From contig NZ_JAANOQ010000005.1 in assembly GCF_011305415.1 (NCBI RefSeq), positions 236,582 to 300,581 of the forward strand: DNA of 64,000 nucleotides, in the 5' to 3' direction. This document shows, piece after piece, positions 33,456 to 41,123 of the stretch (position 1 is the first letter of the stretch; each line of letters begins with the position of its first letter). The position numbers and the translations under genes are program-made. The notes beneath the pieces are model-generated. The model did not search any database and had not been told where the DNA came from. It was given only the letters and a program-made list of their open reading frames with translations. Source of the stretch: Flavobacterium bernardetii (lineage in GTDB: Bacteria; Bacteroidota; Bacteroidia; Flavobacteriales; Flavobacteriaceae).

Positions 33456-34586
33456 TCAATTATATTTCATCTTCCTCAAAATCCTCAAACTTTCTTTAAA
33501 ATAAATATATGCTAACGGATTTTTATAGGCTTTTAAAACACTTTTGGCTTCAATCAATTTGTGTTTGGCTTCTCTAAAATCGTTCAAATAGCAAATCATT
33601 AAAGTGTGCGGAATTCGCAACACTTCCATTTCTGGAACTTCTTTGTTTTTGTGTAATTTTTCAATCGTAATTAATACCGAATTATAAATATGATGCAGTA
33701 ATTTCTTGTTGTATTGTGGCGGTTCAAACAACATTTGTGTTTCCATTTTATAATATCCATTATCGTAAAAATAGAACGTTAATTTTTCTAATGGATAATA
33801 ACTGGTTTTGTCATTTAAGCCTAATTTCACATATTCGGTAATCGTAAAACTATCTTCATCATAACTCACAATCACTTCATCTTGATTGGAATAAAATAGT
33901 TTAATTTGTTCGTTTACCAATTCAATATCAACCCGAGAATAATAGGTTTCATTTCGAACCACATTTTTTTTCCCAGCCCAACACACCACAAAATTTTCTT
34001 TAAAAACCTGATATTGATTGTCTAAATCTTTGTGTCGAACCGTGATAAAATCCAACACGCCATCTAACGTATGCTGAATACTGTTTCTCGAATTATTTTC
34101 AATACTAATTACCGTTTCCACATTGGATTTTGAAGCTGAAATTTTTTCTTCTGTAGGTTGTGTATTACTACCAATTCGAATAAAAGTAGCACCCGTAAAA
34201 ATTGTATAAATATTTTTCTTAAAAAAAGAAACCTTGTTTTTGGGTTTTATCGTAACCAAACCTACTACTTTTTCCTTCGGTAAATTTGGAAATGGAATGT
34301 TATCGTAGGTTATTTTTGGTGGATTTTCTAAATAGGCATTGACTAAATTCTGAATGCGACTGTCATCAAAAAAATCATCACCCACAATTTCATTATCATC
34401 ATCTTCCACGCCAACCACAATGTACGAATTGTTAAACGGATTGGAATTTGAAAGCGCGCAAATATGTTTTAAAAACTTCCCTTTTCCTTCTTTGGAATGC
34501 AAATTTAATTGGCGCTTTTTATCATAAAAACTGTTTTCGTTATTATGAGCCAATAAATTTTTAATAAGAAGTCGTTTATTAATCAT
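33456..34586 (-). CDS. AlbA_2 (Schlafen-type) domain protein
   Basis: A 376-residue protein. The first about 150 residues match the AlbA_2/Schlafen-AlbA_2 domain: SKEGKGKFLKHICALSNSNPFNNSYIVVGVEDDDNEIVG (seen here as GKGKFLKHICALSNSNPF and YIVVGVEDDDNEIVGDD), then GLVTIKPKN and a terminal FIRIGSNTQP. Members are often annotated as putative DNA-binding or ATP-binding regulators. The C-terminal 200 residues are predicted mixed alpha/beta and unrecognised. It is divergent from the moxR-bat operon, its start being 168 bases from moxR. Whether it regulates that operon is not shown by the sequence. Confidence 0.7.
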   Translation of the reverse strand: MINKRLLIKNLLAHNNENSFYDKKRQLNLHSKEGKGKFLKHICALSNSNPFNNSYIVVGVEDDDNEIVGDDFFDDSRIQNLVNAYLENPPKITYDNIPFPNLPKEKVVGLVTIKPKNKVSFFKKNIYTIFTGATFIRIGSNTQPTEEKISASKSNVETVISIENNSRNSIQHTLDGVLDFITVRHKDLDNQYQVFKENFVVCWAGKKNVVRNETYYSRVDIELVNEQIKLFYSNQDEVIVSYDEDSFTITEYVKLGLNDKTSYYPLEKLTFYFYDNGYYKMETQMLFEPPQYNKKLLHHIYNSVLITIEKLHKNKEVPEMEVLRIPHTLMICYLNDFREAKHKLIEAKSVLKAYKNPLAYIYFKESLRILRKMKYN

Positions 34587-34754
34587 AAAGATTTAATTTT
34601 TATTAAAAATAACAACATTTTCTTAATTATTCACTAAAGTTTCACCTTTTCACTATAATTTAACGGACAATTAACAACAAAAAATATTTTTATATTCCAA
34701 CTTGCATTGTTAAAGTATTTTTTTAAAATTTACACCCGAATTAAACCAAATCAA

Positions 34755-35759
34755 ATGCAAGAAAATAATACAAGTATCGACATAAGTGCTATCAACGAAA
34801 AGATCGAAAAAGAAAGCGCTTTTATAGATTTATTGACTTCCGAATTAAGCAAAGTTATTGTGGGTCAGAAATCCATGATTGAACGATTATTGATTGGTTT
34901 ATTAGGTCAAGGTCACGTTTTGTTAGAAGGAATGCCTGGTTTAGCCAAAACGTTAGTGATCAATACACTTTCAAAAGCCGTTCACGGAAGTTTCCACAGA
35001 ATTCAATTTACACCAGATTTACTTCCCGCAGATGTAGTAGGAACGATGGTCTATAATTTCAAAGAAAACGAATTCACCGTTAAAAAAGGCCCAATATTCG
35101 CGAATTTTGTTTTAGCAGATGAGATCAACAGAGCGCCAGCCAAAGTGCAATCGGCGTTGTTAGAAGCGATGCAAGAAAAACAAGTTACGATTGGGGAAAC
35201 GACATATAAATTAGACAATCCGTTTTTAGTTTTAGCAACACAAAATCCAGTCGAGCAGGAGGGAACCTATCCGTTACCTGAAGCGCAAGTCGATAGATTT
35301 ATGCTAAAAACCATCGTCGATTATCCGAAAATGGAAGAAGAGCAATTAATTATTCGCAACAGTTTGAAAGAAAGTGCAGCTACAATTAATCCAGTAGTAA
35401 GTATTGCTCAAATTATCAAAGCGCAGGAAACGGTAAAAGAAGTTTACATGGATGAGAAAATCGAAAAATATATCTTAGATATTGTTTTCGCCACGCGTTA
35501 TCCAGAAAAATACCGTTTAGAAAGTTTAAAACCTTTAATTAGTTTCGGAGCTTCGCCTCGTGGAAGTATCAATTTAGCGTTAGCCGCGAAATGTTATGCT
35601 TTTATCAAACGTAGAGGTTATGTCATTCCAGAAGATGTTCGCGCCGTGGTTCACGATGTCTTACGTCACAGAATCGGAATTACGTATGAAGCCGAAGCCG
35701 AAAACATTACTTCAGAAGACATTATCAATAAAGTTTTAAATCAGGTTCAAGTACCTTAA
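34755..35759 (+). CDS. MoxR-family AAA+ ATPase
   Basis: A 334-residue ATPase, first gene of the Bat operon. Walker A is GMPGLAKT (59-66), Walker B VLADEINRA (Asp122-Glu123), sensor 1 LATQNPVEQEGTYPLPEAQ, sensor 2 GASPRGSINLALAAK. The ATG at 34755 is chosen. An earlier start at 34707 would add 16 basic residues not usual for the family. MoxR proteins act as chaperones with von Willebrand A (VWA) partners; DUF58 and two VWA proteins lie directly downstream, in the classical order moxR-DUF58-batA-batB. The 83-base gap to the next gene holds a tandem repeat. Confidence 0.93.
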   Translation: MQENNTSIDISAINEKIEKESAFIDLLTSELSKVIVGQKSMIERLLIGLLGQGHVLLEGMPGLAKTLVINTLSKAVHGSFHRIQFTPDLLPADVVGTMVYNFKENEFTVKKGPIFANFVLADEINRAPAKVQSALLEAMQEKQVTIGETTYKLDNPFLVLATQNPVEQEGTYPLPEAQVDRFMLKTIVDYPKMEEEQLIIRNSLKESAATINPVVSIAQIIKAQETVKEVYMDEKIEKYILDIVFATRYPEKYRLESLKPLISFGASPRGSINLALAAKCYAFIKRRGYVIPEDVRAVVHDVLRHRIGITYEAEAENITSEDIINKVLNQVQVP

Positions 35760-35762
35760 AGT

Positions 35763-35837
35763 AGTTTACAGTCGCAGTCGCAGTTTACAGTTTTTGTGCT
35801 GAGACTGAAAACTGAGACTGAAAACTGAGACTGAAAA
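35763..35837. repeat. Tandem repeat between moxR and the DUF58 gene
   Basis: Three perfect head-to-tail copies of CTGAGACTGAAAA (35799-35811, 35812-35824, 35825-35837) follow a tract of CAGTCGCAGTCGCAGTTTACAG (two GTCGCA units). The last copy ends 5 bases before the DUF58 ATG at 35843, so the repeat forms the immediate translation-start context. Confidence 0.85.
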
Positions 35838-35842
35838 CTAAA

Positions 35843-36709
35843 ATGGAAACCAAAGAGTTACTTAAGAAAGTCAAGAAAATTGAAATCAAAACCCGAAGAT
35901 TGAGCAATCATATTTTCTCGGGGCAATACCACACGTCGTTTAAAGGGCGGGGTATGACTTTCTCAGAAGTGCGACAATACCAATACGGTGACGATTTTAG
36001 AGCAATTGATTGGAATGTTTCCGCTAGAAATAACGATGCTTTTGTTAAGATTTTCGAAGAAGAACGCGAACTAACCATGATGTTAATGGTCGATTGCTCT
36101 GGTTCTCAAAACTTTGGAACATCGGAACAGAATAAAAAAGATATTGTGACTGAAATTGCCGCAACTTTAGCTTTTTCAGCCACGCAAAACAATGATAAAA
36201 TTGGTTTGATTTTATTTACCGATGAAATCGAATTGTTTATTCCACCCAAAAAAGGAAAATCTCACGTGTTACGAATCATACGTGAACTGATTGAATTTCA
36301 TCCAAAAAGTCAAAAAACCAATGTTTCTGGTGCTTTAGAATTCTTATCAAGTGTGATTAAAAAACGCGCCATTGTGTTTGTAATTTCCGATTTTATGACA
36401 TCTGATTTCCAAAAACCGTTACAAATCGCATCCAAAAAACACGATGTAACTGGAATTAGAATTTACGATGCGCGTGAAAAAAGCTTACCAAATGTTGGGA
36501 TTATTCAAATGCAAGATGCCGAAACAGGTGAATTGGTTTGGATCGATACCCAAACTTCAGAAACAAGATTGGCGTACGAAAAAAATTATATTTCGAAAGT
36601 AGAAAACTGTCAAAATATGTTTAGCAAATGCTCTGCCGGTTTGGTAGAAACCGAAACGAACGAAAGTTACGTAACAAAATTATTAACCTATTTTAAAAGT
36701 AGAACGTAA
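35843..36709 (+). CDS. DUF58-domain (VWA-like) protein
   Basis: A 288-residue cytoplasmic protein. The DUF58 signature is FSEVRQYQYGDDFRAIDWNVSARNNDAFVKIFEEER (written in part: VRQYQYGDDFRAIDWNVSAR), followed by a VWA-like fold with the metal-ion (MIDAS) motif DCSGSQ (84-89) and the strand AIVFVISDFM. DUF58 proteins are partners of MoxR ATPases. The stop codon TAA overlaps the next ATG as TAATG, implying translational coupling with the BatD-like gene downstream. Confidence 0.9.
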   Translation: METKELLKKVKKIEIKTRRLSNHIFSGQYHTSFKGRGMTFSEVRQYQYGDDFRAIDWNVSARNNDAFVKIFEEERELTMMLMVDCSGSQNFGTSEQNKKDIVTEIAATLAFSATQNNDKIGLILFTDEIELFIPPKKGKSHVLRIIRELIEFHPKSQKTNVSGALEFLSSVIKKRAIVFVISDFMTSDFQKPLQIASKKHDVTGIRIYDAREKSLPNVGIIQMQDAETGELVWIDTQTSETRLAYEKNYISKVENCQNMFSKCSAGLVETETNESYVTKLLTYFKSRT

Positions 36710-38418
36710 TGAGAAGGTTTGTAACTTCAAAAGCGAAATTAAAATCGTCAGTTCGAGTGTTTTTTGCGAAGAGAAGCGAAGCAAAACTTCTCGATACGCT
36801 TCGCACTCGAAGTGACGAATCTAGAACTTTTGCTTTACTGATTTTTCTATTCAGTTTTTTTTCTGGATTTTCTCAAACGGTTGGCACTTCGGTATCCAAA
36901 AAAGAAATCAAAATTGGCGAACAAATTCAGTTGTCTTTAAAAACAAAAGTAAACAAAAAGGATTTGGTCGTTTTTCCCGATTTAGATTCTATTGGAAAAT
37001 TTGAAGTGGTACAATCTTTTCCGCCAGAAAAAATTAAAAATGCTAATCAAATTGAATGGATAAAAAAATACAATTTAACACAATTTGATGCCGGAAAATA
37101 TAAAATTCCGTCGTTAGAAGTTGTCGTAAATAAAAAGAAAATTAATTCCGAAAGCATTGAAATTTCTGTCATAGATGTAGCTGTTGACACGACGAAACAG
37201 AAAATGCACGACATCAAAGAAGATGAGGTAATTCAATTAGAACAAACACAACAAACTCCAGAACTAACAGATAATGAAGTGCTTCTAGGTGGATTGATAG
37301 CTTTTATAATAGCTGGAATTTTCTATCTAATACTACGAGTAAAACATCGAAACAAAAAGAAATCTGAATCTTACATTTCGCCTTACAATAAAGCTTTTTT
37401 ACAATTTTCAGAACTAGATAATCAGTCCGATTCGAAAGCTTATTATTCAAGTTTAACACAAATTATTAAATCGTATTTTGAAAAAACACTCGAATTTTCT
37501 GCTTTAGAAAGCACAACCGAACAATTTATTTTCAAGTTGAAAACTGCCGTTGCAGAAAAACAATTCGAAATTTCAGAAACCACGATTGCTAAAACAGAAA
37601 CCTTATTCAATAAAGCGGATTTAGTAAAATTCGCAAAGATTTCTATATCTAATGAAGAGCAAAATTCAGATAAAAAAATATCTGAAAACATTATTATTGT
37701 TTTTCATAATACATTACCAACATCTGCCGAAGAACAACGTTTCGCATTCGCTAAATTAGCCGAAGAACAAAAACAGCATAAATATAAAAATATTAGACAA
37801 ACAGCATTTATTGTCACGTTTTTGGTGTCGATTGTTTCTGTAGTTTTCTATTTCGGATGGGAAAATGTAACGAATTATTGCAATGCGAAAATCAACGGAA
37901 AAGACGCTGATTATTACTTGAAAAAAGAATGGATGGTTTCCGAATACGGATTACCCATCTTACAAATTGAAACACCTGAATTTTTAGTTCGTGATTTAAT
38001 TGAAAGTAAAAATCCGAATATTAGGAGTATTTCGCAGTTTTCATGGCAAAAAGTATCAGATAAATTGTCAATTTCTTTGCGTACCGTAGCATATACAGAT
38101 TCTATAAAATCCGATTTAAAAGTAATTTTTGATTCAGAATTAGAAAGTTTAATGCAAGAACAAGCGAAAAATATCAAAACTACAGCCAGAAAATTTAAAA
38201 ACGTAAAAGACCTTTCTGGTGATATTTTAGAAGGAACTTATGAAATCAATGAAGGCTCTGAAACGAAGCAAATGCGCTTTTTAACTGTTTTTATTTCGGA
38301 TAATTATGGTTTACAAACTGTAAGAATTACACATGAAGCCAAAGATAAATTTGCTAAAAATTTTATAGAACGTGTCACTAATAGCCTAGAACAACTAAAC
38401 CAAGAAGAAGATGAGTAG
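36709..38418 (+). CDS. BatD-like membrane protein with a repeat-derived N-terminal extension
   Basis: A 569-residue protein in the position where a BatD-like/DUF4381-type protein is expected. The hydrophobic signal FALLIFLFSFFSGFSQ lies unusually far in, at about 41-56, because 24 codons (about residues 13-37) are encoded by an imperfect palindromic repeat (36746-36817). An Ig-like domain (about 57-160, VGTSVSKKEIKIGEQIQLSL) comes next, a membrane segment (about 196-213), a cytoplasmic part, a second membrane segment (about 364-382) and a C-terminal alpha/beta domain. The start is TAATG-coupled to the DUF58 gene; an in-frame GTG at codon 17 is an alternative start. It overlaps batA by 8 bases. 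Confidence 0.7.
   Translation: MRRFVTSKAKLKSSVRVFFAKRSEAKLLDTLRTRSDESRTFALLIFLFSFFSGFSQTVGTSVSKKEIKIGEQIQLSLKTKVNKKDLVVFPDLDSIGKFEVVQSFPPEKIKNANQIEWIKKYNLTQFDAGKYKIPSLEVVVNKKKINSESIEISVIDVAVDTTKQKMHDIKEDEVIQLEQTQQTPELTDNEVLLGGLIAFIIAGIFYLILRVKHRNKKKSESYISPYNKAFLQFSELDNQSDSKAYYSSLTQIIKSYFEKTLEFSALESTTEQFIFKLKTAVAEKQFEISETTIAKTETLFNKADLVKFAKISISNEEQNSDKKISENIIIVFHNTLPTSAEEQRFAFAKLAEEQKQHKYKNIRQTAFIVTFLVSIVSVVFYFGWENVTNYCNAKINGKDADYYLKKEWMVSEYGLPILQIETPEFLVRDLIESKNPNIRSISQFSWQKVSDKLSISLRTVAYTDSIKSDLKVIFDSELESLMQEQAKNIKTTARKFKNVKDLSGDILEGTYEINEGSETKQMRFLTVFISDNYGLQTVRITHEAKDKFAKNFIERVTNSLEQLNQEEDE
36746..36817. repeat. 72-bp palindromic repeat inside the coding region
   Basis: CGTCAGTTCGAGTG (36746-36759) and CACTCGAAGTGACG (36804-36817) are inverted repeats at 13 of 14 positions, with inner GCGAAG/CTTCGC and AGAAG/CTTCT pairing. 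The sequence is of the type of intergenic hairpin repeats in flavobacterial genomes (GTCAGTTCGAGTG ... CTCGAAGTGAC). Its length is 24 codons exactly, so the frame is kept. Confidence 0.75.
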
Positions 38419-39412
38419 TAGTTTTATGCATCCGCATTTTTTATGGTTGTTGTTGGTGATTCCAATAGCGTTCTATTGGCATTATTTTATCAAAAACCAG
38501 CAGGAAGTCGCTATAAAAATGAGCACAATTGAAGGTTTGTCCACAAAAAAATCGCTTTTAATTAAGTTGCGACCGTTTTTGTACGTATTGAAATTATTGG
38601 CTTTAGGTTTTATCATTATCGCTTTGGCGCGACCAAGAAATACTCAAAAATCGAGTTACACAGATAACACCAGCGGAATTGATATCGTAATTGCGACCGA
38701 TGTTTCGGGAAGTATGTTGGCCACGGATTTTAAACCCAATAGACTAGAAGCGATTAAAGAAGTAGCTTACAACTTTATTCAAAAAAGAACGAATGACAGA
38801 ATGGGCTTGGTAGTTTACGCTGGGGAAAGTTATACCAGAACACCTGTTACTTCAGATAAAGCAATGTTATTAAATTCACTAAAAGAAGTACAATATAACG
38901 GAATGGTTTTGCAAGACGGAACCGCAATTGGTATTGGTTTAGCCACAGCAATTAACCGATTAAAAGACAGTAAAACGAAATCTAAAATTATTATTTTATT
39001 AACTGATGGTGTGAATAATTTAGGAAGTTTAGATCCGATTTCAGCCGCAGAAATTGCTAAAACGTACGGAATTAAAGTCTATACAGTTGGAGTAGGAACG
39101 AACGGAATGGCGAATTTTCCAGTAGCAAAAGACGCGAATGGAAACATCGTTTTTCAACCACAAAAAGTAGAAATTGACGAAAAATTAATGCAAGAAATTG
39201 CAACAATTACCAACGGGAAATACTTTAGAGCTACGGATAATAAGAAGTTAGAAGCGATTTACGATGAAATTGACAGATTAGAAAAATCTAAAATTACAGA
39301 AAACAGATTTATGATGTTTGATGAGCAATTTCGACCATGGTTGTTAATCGGTCTGTTTTTATTGGCTTTGGAAATGATTTTGAGTCGCACCCTATTTAAA
39401 AGTTTTATTTAA
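38411..39412 (+). CDS. batA: VWA-domain membrane protein BatA
   Basis: A 333-residue protein of the aerotolerance (Bat) complex. Two N-terminal membrane helices (about 9-26 and 56-74) flank a cytoplasmic stretch, then a VWA domain (about 88-290) carries the MIDAS motif DVSGSM (97-102) and LLTDGVNNLG, and a third helix (about 312-330) closes the protein. It opens with MSSSFMHPHFLWLLLVIPIA, typical of BatA. It overlaps the upstream gene by 8 bases, and its stop overlaps the batB-batC start as TAATG. Confidence 0.92.
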   Translation: MSSSFMHPHFLWLLLVIPIAFYWHYFIKNQQEVAIKMSTIEGLSTKKSLLIKLRPFLYVLKLLALGFIIIALARPRNTQKSSYTDNTSGIDIVIATDVSGSMLATDFKPNRLEAIKEVAYNFIQKRTNDRMGLVVYAGESYTRTPVTSDKAMLLNSLKEVQYNGMVLQDGTAIGIGLATAINRLKDSKTKSKIIILLTDGVNNLGSLDPISAAEIAKTYGIKVYTVGVGTNGMANFPVAKDANGNIVFQPQKVEIDEKLMQEIATITNGKYFRATDNKKLEAIYDEIDRLEKSKITENRFMMFDEQFRPWLLIGLFLLALEMILSRTLFKSFI

Positions 39413-41121
39413 TGTTTGAATTTGAAAATCCATATTATTTTATTTTGCTGTTGCTGATCCCAATTGGTTTAGTAGCACAAAATAAGTATGTCAAATGGCA
39501 AACGGAAAAACAAGCGGAATTTGGTACCGAAAAAGCCATTCAAAAATTACTTGTTAATGCTTCCAACCAAAAACAACGATTAAAATTCACACTTCAATTA
39601 ATGGCTGTGTTTTTTATTGTTTTAGCTTTAGTGAATCCGAAATTAGGTTCGAAAGTCGAAACGGTTAACGCAAAAGGTGTGGAAATTGTTTTCGCTATCG
39701 ATGTCTCGAAAAGTATGTTGTGTAAAGATGTTGCACCTGATCGATTAGAAAAAACTAAACAAATTATCACGCAAATTATCAACTCTATTGGAAGTGATAG
39801 AATCGGAATTGTAGCATATGCTGGAAGTGCATATCCGGTTTTACCAATGACAACTGATTATGAATTAGCAAAGATGTTTACGCAAAGTGTCAATACCGAT
39901 TTGATTTCCTCACAAGGAACAGCTATTGAAAGCGCGGTGCAAACAAGTGTCGATTTCTTCGATAATCCAACCTCTGGAAAAGCAATTATTTTGTTTTCGG
40001 ATGGGGAAGATCATGAAAACGCGAATTTTGATGTGTCGAAATTAACCAAAGGCAAAAACGTTAAAATTATTACGGTTGGAATCGGAACAACAAATGGTGG
40101 AAATATTGAATATCTGGACGAATTCGGATTTCAACAAGTTAAAAAAGACCAAAACGGACAAGTTGTAATCACAAAATTAAACGATGAGGTTTTACAAAAA
40201 ATTGCTTCGGAATCTAAAGGAACTTATGTGTACGAAAACCAGATTTCAAAAGCGGTTTCTAATATAAAAAGTGCTTTATCTAACGTAGAACAACAAGAAT
40301 TTAAAGCCCAACAATTGGCGCAAAAACAATCGCAATTTCAGTGGTTTTTAGGCATTGCCTTTTTATTGTTATTGATTGATTTCTTTATGGTGAATCAGGA
40401 TTTCAAAGGATTTCACGCTAAAAAATGGTTGACTTCTAAAAAGTTTAACTTGGTTTTAGTATTTATTTTTGTTTCCGGAACTACTTTTGCACAAGAGAAA
40501 ACGATGAATTCGCAGCAAAAAGAAAAGCAATTACGCATCGTAAAATCTAAGGAAAAAGCTCAAAAAGAAAAAGCGGAATACAATTTAGGTAACACGATTT
40601 ATAAAAATAAAAAATATAGCGAAGCGATTACGAATTATAAAAACGCTTCAGAACTTGCTAAAACGGATATCGAAAAACACAAAGCCTTTCACAATTTAGG
40701 AAATGCGTACATGCAAGATAAGAATTATAAATCGGCTGTTGAATCTTATAAAAAGGCATTAAAAGCAAATTCTAAAGACGAACAAACGAGATATAATCTA
40801 GCTTTAGCTAAGAAATTGTTAGAAAAAAATCCGCCAAAACCAAAGCCTAAAAACAAGAACAAAGATAAAAAAGACGATAAGGAAAAAGGAAAAAACAAAG
40901 AGGATAAGGAGAAAAAAGGAGAAGGGGAGAATAAAAAAGACAAGGAGAAAAAAGGAGATAAGGAGAAGAGAGATGGGGAGAATAAAAAGAAACCAAACGC
41001 CAACAAGCAACGCATGGATAATGTTTTAAAAGCGATTGGGAATGATGAAAAGAAAGTACAAGAAAAAATAAACGCAAATAAAACAAAGACGAATACAAAA
41101 GTTTCAGAAAAAGATTGGTAA
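39412..41121 (+). CDS. batB: Fused BatB-BatC: VWA domain followed by TPR domain
   Basis: A 569-residue protein. Residues 1-340 are BatB: helices about 8-23 and 61-77, VWA with DVSKSM (97-102) and LFSDGEDHENA, and helix about 311-330. A second signal-like segment FNLVLVFIFVSGTTFAQEK (about 345-363) follows, then a TPR region (about 384-460, AEYNLGNTIYKNKKYSEAI and HNLGNAYMQDKNYKSAVESY). The tail (about 470-569) is almost only Lys, Glu, Asp, Asn and Gly. In other Bacteroidota BatB and BatC are usually separate; the buried segment looks like the former BatC signal peptide. TPR proteins of this operon are thought to bind partners. Confidence 0.85.
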   Translation: MFEFENPYYFILLLLIPIGLVAQNKYVKWQTEKQAEFGTEKAIQKLLVNASNQKQRLKFTLQLMAVFFIVLALVNPKLGSKVETVNAKGVEIVFAIDVSKSMLCKDVAPDRLEKTKQIITQIINSIGSDRIGIVAYAGSAYPVLPMTTDYELAKMFTQSVNTDLISSQGTAIESAVQTSVDFFDNPTSGKAIILFSDGEDHENANFDVSKLTKGKNVKIITVGIGTTNGGNIEYLDEFGFQQVKKDQNGQVVITKLNDEVLQKIASESKGTYVYENQISKAVSNIKSALSNVEQQEFKAQQLAQKQSQFQWFLGIAFLLLLIDFFMVNQDFKGFHAKKWLTSKKFNLVLVFIFVSGTTFAQEKTMNSQQKEKQLRIVKSKEKAQKEKAEYNLGNTIYKNKKYSEAITNYKNASELAKTDIEKHKAFHNLGNAYMQDKNYKSAVESYKKALKANSKDEQTRYNLALAKKLLEKNPPKPKPKNKNKDKKDDKEKGKNKEDKEKKGEGENKKDKEKKGDKEKRDGENKKKPNANKQRMDNVLKAIGNDEKKVQEKINANKTKTNTKVSEKDW

Positions 41122-41123
41122 AA

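Noticed and set aside
40746..41098. Three overlapping antisense frames rich in Phe, Leu and Ser under the BatC tail
   Set aside because: They are complements of the purine-rich tail and lack any independent support.
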